64,000 nt of DNA from Pedobacter gandavensis (GTDB lineage: Bacteria; Bacteroidota; Bacteroidia; Sphingobacteriales; Sphingobacteriaceae), in NCBI RefSeq assembly GCF_014172405.1, contig NZ_WNXC01000005.1:124001-188000 (forward strand), written 5' to 3'. The notes under the pieces were generated by a model. The model saw only the letters and a program-made list of their open reading frames with translations, made no database searches and was not told the DNA's origin. This document shows, in pieces, positions 45,621 through 54,522 of this stretch. The translations under genes were made by a program, and so were the position numbers. Positions within the stretch are counted from its first letter, which is position 1. Each line of letters begins with the position of its first letter.

Positions 45621-45636
45621 TGTTTCACGTGAAACA
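45621..45636. other. Perfect parS (ParB-binding) site
   Basis: TGTTTCACGTGAAACA is a 16/16 match to the widely conserved chromosomal parS palindrome first defined for B. subtilis Spo0J. It is 43 bp from the weaker copy. No parA or parB gene is visible in this window. Confidence 0.85.
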
Positions 45637-46947
45637 ATAGGTTAAAATTAATCATTTAATAGTGGAGACACGCTAATTCATGCTCCTTTTTATTGTTTCT
45701 TTTTTTGCTCAGCTTCATTTATCTATTGAAGGAAGAGCAGCCTTCCTTATTAATAGGGGGCGGATTTTATTTATTCAATAGCTATAAAACACTTGGTATT
45801 CAAACCAGAGCAGCCTTTATCTAAAATCAGTATTCAATTTAAAGCATCACTTTAAATGATGCCTACTTTGTTGTTTTTATTTTAATGTAGAACGCTAGGT
45901 TCCACGGTATATTTTTAAAGATGGAATCAGCAATTTCTGGGCTAATCCTGGAGTTTACTGGGTATCCAAATATTCTTTTTTTAGATTGGGCGAAGGTCTT
46001 TTTCCTATTTATCAAAAGGTTCTTGGCTCAAAGATCTTGGCTTTTATTCCTTTTTTTCGGGGGTATTTGATTGCTGTAAATCTGTGAAACAAGGAAGGGC
46101 CATCTGTGATACATCTTAGTTTACGGCTAATATTTTAAGGAATTTCATCGAAATATCTAAGCCTGATTCTGGTTGTTTCTTCATCGGTGATTTAGTTTTG
46201 TACGCCACATATATTACACTACTGATTACAAAACCTCGATTATGCAAACGATTTTTTTTGTTTCTGTTGACACCTTAGTTCTTGCTTTTTTAACTTTAGA
46301 ACTTTGGAATCCCTGACTTTGGATTCTGTCTTTAGCCAGCTCAAGCATTTGTTTTTAGCTTGCTATTCTTTATTTTTTTAGAAGAAAGCTTTTGCTGATC
46401 GGCAATTCCAAGGCTTAGTTTTTTGCATCATGAACTGTAATGAGCACCTAATTCCATTCTATTTTCATTTTAATTGTTACCAATTTTGTGGCAAAATAGG
46501 AGCTGGAATTTTCAATTGTTTGTCGGATTCAGGTTTCAAATTACAGGTCTTTATTGCTGTTATTAATATCAATATTGCTATTGTAAAAGAAACGGATCTG
46601 ATTTGTCGCGATATCCAATAGCAGAAAAATTCCGGATTCAAATGTGTAGCTCATGAAATTATCATTCCTTTAAATCGAGAAATAAAGCTTTTATTCTTTT
46701 ATTTCTAGTCACAACCGAAAGGTAAAATCACCGTTGTTATTTAGCTATTAAAAATGAGAAAGAACATTTTGTTGTTTTTTGAAAGTATCAGGAGGGAGGG
46801 CTTATGGCAATCAAACCTGATGAATTTCTTATTTATAATTCTCAATTGTATACTGTTTGTTGAGAATTTTTCCTCCTGAAAGGAGTGGCTGATCAATCTG
46901 TCCCCACCTAAATCTTTATAAGATCAGGCGGGGATAATTGGTATTGC
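45637..46947. other. Long gene-free region next to parS
   Basis: About 1.3 kb, AT-rich, with no gene I can support. Two overlapping short open frames near 45910-46090 and a 63-codon frame at 46430-46621 have no family resemblance or clear start signals. A stem-loop at 46901-46934 near the ABC-F stop has a 9-bp outer stem and an inner ATCTT/AAGAT stem. I found no perfect DnaA box here. Confidence 0.5.
46901..46934 (-). terminator. Hairpin after the ABC-F gene, possible terminator
   Basis: The GC-rich outer arms (TCCCCGCCT/AGGTGGGGA on the minus strand) begin 14 bp after the stop. No T-run follows, so termination would be weak or factor-assisted. Confidence 0.5.
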
Positions 46948-48810
46948 TTATAGCTCGGATAATGTTAACCAGCGTTCAGTAACTTTTTCTAATTCCTGAT
47001 TTAAGCCTTCAATAGTTTTAGAAACATCCTGTATTTTGTTGTAATCTGCACTATCTATAGTCAATAAAGAGTTACTCAATTCCTGGATTTTTGCTTCTAG
47101 TTCAGCAATCTTCAGTTCCGAATCTTCCAGTTCTTTTTGCTCTTTAAAAGACAATTTTTTAGCAGGTATTGCTGCCGTATTTTGAACAGGCTGCTCCTTT
47201 GCTTTTGCTGGTGTTTTTTCTTTAGGGGTCTCTAAACTGATTCTATATTCAGAGTAATTACCATTGTAAATTCCAACTTCTCCATTGCCTTCCATGATGA
47301 ACAATTGCTCACTCATTTTGTCTAGCAGATACCTATCGTGTGATACCAGAATTAACACACCAGGGAAGTTCTCTAAGAACTCTTCCAATACATTTAAAGT
47401 ATCAATATCAAGGTCGTTTGTAGGCTCATCCAGGATTAAGAAATTAGGATTTTGCATCAATACTTTCATCAGGTGTAATCGCTTCTTTTCACCACCACTT
47501 AACTTCTCCACCATGCCATGTTGTTTCTTAGGAGGGAAGAGGAACAGGGTCAATAGTTGCGAAGCAGAGATCGTTTGACCGTCGGCCATTTTGATATATT
47601 CAGCATCTGATTTTACGATATCAATTACTCTTTCTTTCTCATTGAAAGCCAAGCCGCCTTGTTTATAGTAACCATAAACAGTCGTCTCACCGGTACTCAC
47701 TTTTCCTTTTTCAGGCGTTAAGTGGCCGGTAATGATATTCAATAAAGTAGATTTTCCGGTACCATTCTTACCTGCAAGTCCGATACGGTCTGCACGCTTA
47801 AAGGTATAGCTGAAGTCATTAATGATTGGTTTATCATCAAAAGACTGGCCGATATGGTCCAGTTCCAGGATTTTATTCCCTTGACGTGCCATTTTAACAT
47901 TCAAAGTAACACTTTGATTATCAGATCTTTGTTTAGTTTTACTTTCCAGGTCATAAAAAGCATCAATACGGGATTGAGACTTTGTAGTACGCGCAGCAGG
48001 CATTCTTCTCATCCATTCCAGTTCCTTTTTTAAAAGGTTCTTGTTTTTCTGAAAAGTACTCTCATCAGCCATTTCACGCTCAGATTTCTTCTCTAAGAAG
48101 TAAGCATAATTGCCGTTATAATTATAGATTTTTCCTCTGTCCAACTCTACGATTGTATTACAGACGTTGTCTAAAAAGTACCTGTCGTGTGTAACTAATA
48201 ATATAGTTTTGTTTCCGGAAGTCAATAGTTTCTCCAGCCATTCGATGGTGTCAATGTCCAAATGATTGGTTGGCTCATCTAACACATAGATTTCAGGGTC
48301 TTCTATCAGGAGTTTTGCAAGCGCGAGACGCTTTTTCTGCCCACCAGATAGGGTAGAGATCTGTTGTTGCAAATGAGTGATTCCCATACGGCTTAAAATC
48401 GTTTTAATTTCATGCTCATATTCCCAGGCATTGTGTTCGCTTAATTCCTCATATAAGCGATTCAGTGTTTTTTCATCTGGGTTTGGATCTTCAATCAGTT
48501 CCTCATATTCTTTGATCAGTTGCTGCTGTTTGTTTTCCGTAGAGAAAATGAAATCACTAATAGAGTGACCGTCTGGAAAAGAAGGTTCCTGATCCAGGAA
48601 GCCTATTTTAACAGATTTATTCTTTACGATTTTACCTTCCAAAGGATTAAACCTTTCGGCAAGTAATTTCAGTAGGGTGCTTTTTCCGGCACCGTTTATA
48701 CCAACCAACGCTACGCGCTGTCCAGGTTGAATCCCCAGGGTCAAATTTTTAAATAGCCATTCATCATGGTAAGCATGGCCTAAGTTTTCGGCTGCAATTA
48801 GTGTACTCAA
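46948..48810 (-). CDS. ABC-F family ATPase (Uup-like)
   Basis: This 620-residue soluble protein has two ABC domains and no membrane segments. Walker A GINGAGKS lies at 37-44, with signature L-S-G-G-Q-K-K-R near 155. The second copy has G-K-N-G-T-G-K-S near 349 and L-S-G-G-E-K-K-R near 440. The C-terminal 90 residues are a charged coiled coil as in Uup, which binds DNA or ribosomes. ABC-F proteins act on ribosomes. The only plausible start is TTG at 48810: the upstream frame meets a stop four codons earlier. A -7 box lies at 48849-48856. Confidence 0.93.
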   Translation of the reverse strand: MSTLIAAENLGHAYHDEWLFKNLTLGIQPGQRVALVGINGAGKSTLLKLLAERFNPLEGKIVKNKSVKIGFLDQEPSFPDGHSISDFIFSTENKQQQLIKEYEELIEDPNPDEKTLNRLYEELSEHNAWEYEHEIKTILSRMGITHLQQQISTLSGGQKKRLALAKLLIEDPEIYVLDEPTNHLDIDTIEWLEKLLTSGNKTILLVTHDRYFLDNVCNTIVELDRGKIYNYNGNYAYFLEKKSEREMADESTFQKNKNLLKKELEWMRRMPAARTTKSQSRIDAFYDLESKTKQRSDNQSVTLNVKMARQGNKILELDHIGQSFDDKPIINDFSYTFKRADRIGLAGKNGTGKSTLLNIITGHLTPEKGKVSTGETTVYGYYKQGGLAFNEKERVIDIVKSDAEYIKMADGQTISASQLLTLFLFPPKKQHGMVEKLSGGEKKRLHLMKVLMQNPNFLILDEPTNDLDIDTLNVLEEFLENFPGVLILVSHDRYLLDKMSEQLFIMEGNGEVGIYNGNYSEYRISLETPKEKTPAKAKEQPVQNTAAIPAKKLSFKEQKELEDSELKIAELEAKIQELSNSLLTIDSADYNKIQDVSKTIEGLNQELEKVTERWLTLSEL

Positions 48811-48848
48811 AGTCTGTGTTTAACGATATTTTATGTATGAAATTAGTG

Positions 48849-48856
48849 CAAAAGTA
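48849..48856 (-). promoter_or_regulatory. -7 box (TACTTTTG) of the ABC-F gene
   Basis: It is a minus-strand TAnnTTTG match 38 bp upstream of the TTG start. Confidence 0.5.
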
Positions 48857-49100
48857 AGCAATAATTCTTAGGTATATAGTTGAGCCTATTGAAGATGTAA
48901 TGATTTGCTCCTTTAAAAATCAACGGATTGGGCTTAAAGGATTCCGGATATGGCGCTGATTACGGTATGGCTTTTTGCTTAGGGACATCCAGAAAGCTTA
49001 AGAAAAGGGGAGTCCCTTGGACTGGCTCCATTTGGAAATTGGGTATTTAAGAAGTAGGGTTACAGGTAAGTCAGTAGTAAACGATGACGGGTAATGTCTT

Positions 49101-49118
49101 GTTTTTAGCGCTAAAAAC
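49101..49118. repeat. 18-bp perfect palindrome
   Basis: GTTTTTAGCGCTAAAAAC reads identically on both strands. It lies alone in the ABC-F to ybeY spacer, 16 bp beyond the end of the small peptide frame. It could be a dimeric regulator's operator; it has no terminator-type T tail. Confidence 0.5.
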
Positions 49119-49133
49119 GGGAGATTAGGCAGC

Positions 49134-49253
49134 CTATTTTCTGGTATGTGTTAAAGTCACGCTTTTTTCGACAGGCTTCATTCCAAATTTGGTTCCGGTA
49201 AGGATCACGATGGCTACGGAGCCGATCAGTAATTTTTTAAGCACATTATTCAT
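49134..49253 (-). CDS. Possible 39-residue membrane peptide
   Basis: Between the ABC-F gene and ybeY is a short frame of 39 codons, ATG at 49253 to TAG at 49134. It is laid out like a small membrane peptide: a Lys-containing N-terminus (MNNVLKKL), a hydrophobic run (LIGSVAIVILTG), then a basic tail. A CAGGAAATC sequence precedes the ATG, and TATCTCTG, one mismatch from TAnnTTTG, lies further upstream. No family is recognised. The 615-bp spacer otherwise shows only the palindrome at 49101-49118. Confidence 0.4.
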   Translation of the reverse strand: MNNVLKKLLIGSVAIVILTGTKFGMKPVEKSVTLTHTRK

Positions 49254-49425
49254 GATTTCCTGGTTTTAGGCGTTCGTAAAATCTTTCAGAGATAAGACGT
49301 AATTGCCTAAGAAACGTTTCAATAAATTGACGTTCATTAGACCATCTGTGTTTAAATTTCGACGAACAGTCGTAAATTACCTATCAACAGTTTGTACTAA
49401 AATTGCATTAGAGATTATAAAATGA

Positions 49426-49872
49426 CTATAGCGTGGATTCCATCACTTTAAATAAGGAAAGAGACTCATCTTCTTTGGCAGTCATCAATGTTTTAGCCGC
49501 TTTACCTTTATCTTTATAACCCAAAAGGTGTAAGGTGCCATGAGCCATGACGCGGTATAATTCGTCTGCTACGGTATGCTTAAATATTTTTGCGTTTTCC
49601 TGAATTCGCTCCAAGCTGATAAAAATGTCACCAACAATCATTTTAAGCTCCTCTGAGTTATCAAAAGTTATCACATCAGTATAGGTGTCATGATCAAGGT
49701 ATTCTTGGTTTATACGCAGTAAATATTCGTCTGAGCACAAAATAAAGTTCAATTCCTGTAACGAATAACCTTCTTTTTCAATGATCGCCTTAATCCAGGC
49801 CTTTAGCAAGGTTTTCTTTTTAAGGGTATAACTAAGGTCTTCGGTGAAAAAATGAACTGCTGCTTTTGCCAT
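49426..49872 (-). CDS. ybeY: Endoribonuclease YbeY (16S rRNA maturation)
   Basis: This 148-residue UPF0054 protein is involved in 16S rRNA 3' processing and ribosome quality control. The core motif is H-G-T-L-H-L-L-G-Y-K-D near 111-121. The first two zinc-binding His are present. The third position, His in E. coli (G-Y-D-H), is Asp here (G-Y-K-D), which I believe is usual in Bacteroidota. D-T-Y-T-D-V-I-T-F-D lies near 60. It follows the DUF4175-like gene by 12 bp and is probably in the same operon. Confidence 0.92.
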   Translation of the reverse strand: MAKAAVHFFTEDLSYTLKKKTLLKAWIKAIIEKEGYSLQELNFILCSDEYLLRINQEYLDHDTYTDVITFDNSEELKMIVGDIFISLERIQENAKIFKHTVADELYRVMAHGTLHLLGYKDKGKAAKTLMTAKEDESLSLFKVMESTL

Positions 49873-49884
49873 TTGTATATAGAA

Positions 49885-52800
49885 TTATTGGGTCAAATTT
49901 AGCAATTTAAAATATTCCGCAATTTTATTTTTATAATAGTAGTTCAGGCTGGGCGGTAATTTTTGAATCCATTCGGACTCATTCTTTTGATTTTTACGGA
50001 ATTTTTCCAGCATCTGCTGATAAGAAGGAGGTAGGTCTTTACCAGCTTTACTTTCTCTTTTTGAATCCTGGTCCTGCTCTCGTTTGGCATCATTTGCATC
50101 CAGCAGTTTCGTTAACAAGTCTTTCTGGCGGTTCAGCGTTTCTTGTTCCAGGCGCTTATTCACCAGGTCGGTCTCTGTGGCCTTCATGTCCTTGATCATT
50201 TGATTCAGGTTACCCAATCCGGACTTACCATCTTTATTTTCCTCGCTATTGATTTTTTGCAAGGCTTCTCGAATCATTTGCTGCTGCTGAGCCATTTTAG
50301 CAAATTCTTCAGACATCTGACCCTTTGGAACAGTGCCTTTATTCCCTGATTTTTGCAGTTGATCTTTCGCTTTTTGCATGCTGTTATTGAGTTGCTGTTG
50401 CATTTGTTGCAACTGCTTCATGCTTTGTTTTTTCCCTTTACCACCACCACTGGAGTTTTTCATCATCTTTTGGAGTTGTTCGAGTGCTTCATTGAGCATT
50501 AGTGATAAATTATTGATGGAGGTCATGGTGTATTGCTGGTTCTTGTTTGCAGCAGCAGTATTTCTTTCGCCAAGGTTATCCAAGCTTTTATCCATATTAA
50601 AGTTGATCTTTTGAAGCTCGTCAGTTACTGTGCTTTCAATCTGTGGAACTCTTTTGCTTAGAGAAGACAAGCTATCCGCAATGGTCTTCATATTGTCTTT
50701 GATCGCCCTTTGTTCTTGTACATTGGCGGTGTAAAGCGGGTCATTACTACTTAGTTTCTTCAAACTCAGCATTACCTTTTCCTGATCAAATGAAGTTCTC
50801 AGCAGATTTTCCAGTAATTGCCGCAGCTCTTGAACGTTCAGGTTATTCTCCATTTCCGCAGATTGTTGTTGCATTTCGTCCATCTTTTTGGCCATCTTCT
50901 CTAGCTGATCTGCTGCATTCTGTTGGTTTTCAGCGGCCTTCTTACGGTCGTTTTTATCCAGGTTGTCTTTACTCTCTTTTTGCTGCTGTTGAATGTTTTT
51001 ACGCTCCTTTTCAGGGTTTTCGAATGGATTTGGTCGTTCTAGCTGCTCATTTTTTTCTTGAAGACTTTTCAATTCTTTTTGAACATCTTCAAAAGTCCTA
51101 CGTTGCTCCTCTTGCTGTTGTTTCAAGTCGCCAGTTGGTTTTTTTTGATCTTTGCTTTGCTGAGAAAGGGATTTCTGAGCTTTGGCGAGTTCCTTTAGCC
51201 GATCAATGTTGTTTTGCAGATTTTGTTCAAATTCCAATTGCTTGTAAAGCTCCAGGATACGATCGAGCTCATTTTTTAGAGATTTATTATCGACTTGCAT
51301 CTTGGAAAGTTCTTGCTGCGTCTGGTCTTTGTTGTTTTGATCCATCAAATTTTGCAGCTTTTCCAGTAATGCCTTGGTTTTATCGTCTAACACGTTTTTA
51401 AAAAGCTCATCGATTTGCTTTTGTTTTTCCAGCAGCTCATCCTTTACTGCAGCATGCTCTTCTTTTTCAAAATTGTTCTTATCATTCAGCTGTTTGAGTG
51501 ATTTAACCGTTTCTTCCAACTGCTTTTGCTTGTCCACTAACTGCTGGATTTGCTTTTTATCGTCGAAGGTCAGCGTTTTTTTATCCAGTAGCGCAGCACC
51601 CAGCTTTTTACTTTCTTTTTCTACTGTGCCAGCTAGTTTGATGGCCTGATCCATTTTCTGTTTGACTGCCTGACTACCTTGATTTATTTTTTCTGCGACC
51701 TGTTGTGCTGTTGGGAGCTCATAGGTTTTTATCGCAGATTTGGCAGTTTTAGGCCCGTTTACACCATCATTATCTGCTACTTCAAAGTAATATTCCAACT
51801 GCTGACCAGGCTTGATTGCGGCCTGACTGAGGTCCCAGTAGAAGAAAAATGCGTTCTCCAGTTGTGCTTTTTTCACTGGAATGGATTGGCTTACCTTGTT
51901 TGTTACTTTTCCATTTTCAGTGACGATATAGCTGAATTTTAATGAGCTAAAGCCATGGTCATCAGTTATTTTTCCAGAAAAATATAGCGCTTTACTACTT
52001 ATAGAATCCGGCGATTCAGACACCGCGATATTTGGGTATTCATCTGCTATGATGCCAATTTGATGTACCAGGGAATCAGTTCCTCCAGCAAAAATGCTAT
52101 TTTTTGGACTCAGGTGGTATTCTCCACTCTTTCGTAAAGTGCTTTTAACTGTAAAAATATTGTTTTTAGAACGCAGCACTTGTGCTTTCTTATCCAATAT
52201 AAAAACCAACTCATCGCTGTTTGCCGTGGTTAATTTCCATGTGACAGCGGTGCCATCTGGCAACAACAGATCACCTGCATTGGAAACGGTCTCCGCCTTT
52301 TTACCCAGATATGCAGGATAATGAAGTTCGGCTGTCATGGCTACAATTGATGGACGTGGCTTCACTTCAATCACATAAGGTAGCGAGTTGAACCCAGCTG
52401 CAGCAAAGTGGATTTCCTTATTCTTTTGAAGGTTTTTGAAAGTATATTGAAAGGTCGTTGCGTCCTTCTTTTCGAGTTTATAGGTATTCAATCCATCAGA
52501 TATATAAACCTCTTGTGGGATCTCATTTCCCGTGATTTTAAGGTTCAAGGTCAAGTCATCTCCTTGCGCACAAACTAGTTTTTCATTGAGCAACTTAAAA
52601 TTAAAGGGGGCTTTTTGCAAAATCTGTTTATTGTACTGTACAAAACTACTGGTACCTTCTTTCAATATTGCAGGGGCAATAATGGCAATCAAAACGATGA
52701 TGCTCAATGGGAATAGGGAATATCGCAGGTATTTTTTATTTTCATTGAGGCGGATAGCACTGCTAAATGGAATGGGCTTCAGCTCATTGATCTTTTGATC

Positions 52801-53199
52801 GATACCTGCCATGATCAGCAGATTATGCGCTGGATTTTGATCTGCAAGTGCCTTGAGTTGCAAAGTATTTAACAACTTGTCTTTTACATTGAAGAAATGA
52901 TCTCCAATGAGCGTTGCAGCCTGTTCTATACTTAGATTTTTACTCAGCTTAAAATAGGAAAGGGCTGGTTTAACAACCCAGAACACGATAACAAGAATTG
53001 AAAGGGCAATCGAGCTAAAAAACAAAAAGGTTTTAATAGAGACTCCTGGTTGAGTATAATAAACCAGGAGGAACAGCACTAAGTATAAGGCCAGGAGGAA
53101 AGTGGCGGCATAAATGCTACCCCGCAAGAGTTTATTCAAGTAAAACTTTTGCGTAAATTCATTAACCTTTGAAATTAAAAGTTCGTAATTGCTGTTCAT
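49885..53199 (-). CDS. DUF4175-like giant membrane/coiled-coil protein
   Basis: This 1104-residue protein has three N-terminal membrane helices (about 24-47, 57-80, 161-183). A beta-rich extracytoplasmic region (about 195-500) includes an Ig-like stretch. A very long Gln/Lys/Glu-rich coiled coil (about 500-1060) with runs of Q, M and N follows. The layout fits DUF4175 proteins of Bacteroidota, whose function is unknown. A short conserved tail ends with Y-Y-Y-K-N-K-I-A-E-Y-F. It lies 12 bp upstream of ybeY. The long antisense open frames here come from the low-complexity coding strand. Confidence 0.8.
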   Translation of the reverse strand: MNSNYELLISKVNEFTQKFYLNKLLRGSIYAATFLLALYLVLFLLVYYTQPGVSIKTFLFFSSIALSILVIVFWVVKPALSYFKLSKNLSIEQAATLIGDHFFNVKDKLLNTLQLKALADQNPAHNLLIMAGIDQKINELKPIPFSSAIRLNENKKYLRYSLFPLSIIVLIAIIAPAILKEGTSSFVQYNKQILQKAPFNFKLLNEKLVCAQGDDLTLNLKITGNEIPQEVYISDGLNTYKLEKKDATTFQYTFKNLQKNKEIHFAAAGFNSLPYVIEVKPRPSIVAMTAELHYPAYLGKKAETVSNAGDLLLPDGTAVTWKLTTANSDELVFILDKKAQVLRSKNNIFTVKSTLRKSGEYHLSPKNSIFAGGTDSLVHQIGIIADEYPNIAVSESPDSISSKALYFSGKITDDHGFSSLKFSYIVTENGKVTNKVSQSIPVKKAQLENAFFFYWDLSQAAIKPGQQLEYYFEVADNDGVNGPKTAKSAIKTYELPTAQQVAEKINQGSQAVKQKMDQAIKLAGTVEKESKKLGAALLDKKTLTFDDKKQIQQLVDKQKQLEETVKSLKQLNDKNNFEKEEHAAVKDELLEKQKQIDELFKNVLDDKTKALLEKLQNLMDQNNKDQTQQELSKMQVDNKSLKNELDRILELYKQLEFEQNLQNNIDRLKELAKAQKSLSQQSKDQKKPTGDLKQQQEEQRRTFEDVQKELKSLQEKNEQLERPNPFENPEKERKNIQQQQKESKDNLDKNDRKKAAENQQNAADQLEKMAKKMDEMQQQSAEMENNLNVQELRQLLENLLRTSFDQEKVMLSLKKLSSNDPLYTANVQEQRAIKDNMKTIADSLSSLSKRVPQIESTVTDELQKINFNMDKSLDNLGERNTAAANKNQQYTMTSINNLSLMLNEALEQLQKMMKNSSGGGKGKKQSMKQLQQMQQQLNNSMQKAKDQLQKSGNKGTVPKGQMSEEFAKMAQQQQMIREALQKINSEENKDGKSGLGNLNQMIKDMKATETDLVNKRLEQETLNRQKDLLTKLLDANDAKREQDQDSKRESKAGKDLPPSYQQMLEKFRKNQKNESEWIQKLPPSLNYYYKNKIAEYFKLLNLTQ

Positions 53200-53363
53200 T
53201 AATTAGCTTTATGATGCTTAAAGGTAGAGAATGAATATTGGTTTTGATAAAATTAAAGATATAATAGCATTAAATTAACGTAGGGATGCCGTTTTTTGTA
53301 TTGTTCGTGCAGGAACGTGTATGTGGTATAATTAAGTATCGTGATTTATAATTCAATAGCAAA

Positions 53364-54161
53364 ATGACCAATTCAATTTATGGCCTGGCAATGGCAGCTT
53401 TATTTACAACAATCGGATTAAAAGCCCCTGTGATGGAAAACACCTTAACCTGGAAAAAAAATCAAGTCATTGCACATCGTGGCGCCTGGAAAAAGAAGGG
53501 ACTACCTGAGAACTCCATTGCTTCGTTAAAAGAAGCGATTAAGTTGGGCTGTTATGGATCAGAGTTTGATGTACAGATGACCTCTGACAGTATTTTGGTA
53601 GTCAATCATGATGCAGATTTCCTCGGAATACCAATAGCGACCTCGACCTACGCTCAGTTGTTGGAGAAAAAACTGAGTAATGGAGAACATATCCCTACCT
53701 TGGAAGCCTATTTAAAAGCAGGGAAGAAGCAAAAAGGAACAAAATTGATATTGGAACTGAAACCGGCTAAAGTCAGCGGCGAAAGGGATCTTCAAATGAC
53801 GAGAAAGGCAGTCGCGATGGTGCAGCAGCTGGGGGCCGGGGCATGGGTAGATTACATCAGTTTCAGTTATGCGATGGGGGAAGAAGTGCTGGCTTTACAA
53901 CCCGGGGCGAAGGTGGCTTACCTGAATGGGGATGCGACTTTAGAAAAATTAATATTCTCAGGATTTTATGGTGCGGATTATCATTTTTCGGTCTATAAAA
54001 ATGGCGATTGGTTTACCAAATCAAAAGCACTCGGACTAACCTTAAATGCCTGGACTGTTAACACAGCTGCAGATATGACCTGGCTGTTAGATCAGGATAT
54101 CGAATTCATTACCACCAATGAGCCAGAGCTCCTGTTTGAGCTGCTTCAAAATAGGAAATAG
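53364..54161 (+). CDS. Glycerophosphodiester phosphodiesterase
   Basis: This 265-residue TIM-barrel enzyme hydrolyses glycerophosphodiesters to glycerol-3-phosphate and alcohol. Active-site residues are H38-R39-G40 (I-A-H-R-G), E67 and D69 (S-E-F-D-V), H82 (V-N-H-D-A-D) and the C-terminal L-N-A-W-T-V-N. The first 25 residues look like a weak signal peptide, so it may be periplasmic. It stands alone, converging on the cold-shock gene. Confidence 0.92.
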   Translation: MTNSIYGLAMAALFTTIGLKAPVMENTLTWKKNQVIAHRGAWKKKGLPENSIASLKEAIKLGCYGSEFDVQMTSDSILVVNHDADFLGIPIATSTYAQLLEKKLSNGEHIPTLEAYLKAGKKQKGTKLILELKPAKVSGERDLQMTRKAVAMVQQLGAGAWVDYISFSYAMGEEVLALQPGAKVAYLNGDATLEKLIFSGFYGADYHFSVYKNGDWFTKSKALGLTLNAWTVNTAADMTWLLDQDIEFITTNEPELLFELLQNRK

Positions 54162-54170
54162 CCTCCTTTT

Positions 54171-54204
54171 AAAACAAAAAAGCATCGCGATTGCTCGCGA
54201 TGCT
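54171..54204 (-). terminator. Terminator of the cold-shock gene
   Basis: The 10-bp AGCATCGCGA/TCGCGATGCT stem with a 4-nt loop is followed on the minus strand by TTTTTGTTTT. It lies 22 bp after the stop at 54227. Confidence 0.92.
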
Positions 54205-54226
54205 GTACAATTATGTTTTTAATAAT

Positions 54227-54418
54227 CTAGATTACTTTAACATTAATCGCATTCAACCCTTTTTTACCGCTTTCAACATCGTATTCAACTTTGTCGTTTT
54301 CACGAATTTCATCGATAAGGCCTGTTGAATGTACAAAAATTTCGCTATCTCCGTTAGCTGGAATGATGAATCCGAAACCTTTAGTTACATTAAAAAATTT
54401 TACTGTTCCTTCTTGCAT
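54227..54418 (-). CDS. Cold-shock-domain protein (CspA family)
   Basis: This 63-residue single OB-fold RNA/DNA chaperone has RNP1 K-G-F-G-F-I at about 13-18, RNP2-like I-F-V-H-S-T near 27-32 and the opening G-T-V-K-F-F-N. RNP2 has S-T where most have F-S. The 5' untranslated region is AT-rich. It is a monocistronic unit with its own terminator. Confidence 0.94.
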   Translation of the reverse strand: MQEGTVKFFNVTKGFGFIIPANGDSEIFVHSTGLIDEIRENDKVEYDVESGKKGLNAINVKVI

Positions 54419-54522
54419 TGTATTATTTATTAATAAATTAAGTGTGCAAGATACGGAATATTTTTAATAATACACAGGGGCTCAATTTTTTGATAAATTG
54501 CGTTTTTGAGGCTTTATCGCAC

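Noticed and set aside
45910-46090. Two overlapping short open frames upstream of the ABC-F gene's 3' side
   Set aside because: They occupy different frames of the same DNA with no start signals, so at most a degraded remnant; neither is supportable.
46430-46621. 63-codon frame in the parS-side gene-free region
   Set aside because: It has no family resemblance, no promoter-like box near the start, and Cys/Phe/Asn/Ile-rich composition typical of random AT-rich sequence.
50790-51401. 203-codon plus-strand open frame
   Set aside because: It lies antisense to the DUF4175-like gene. The Gln/Lys-rich coding strand depletes stops on the opposite strand, and the translation has no family features.
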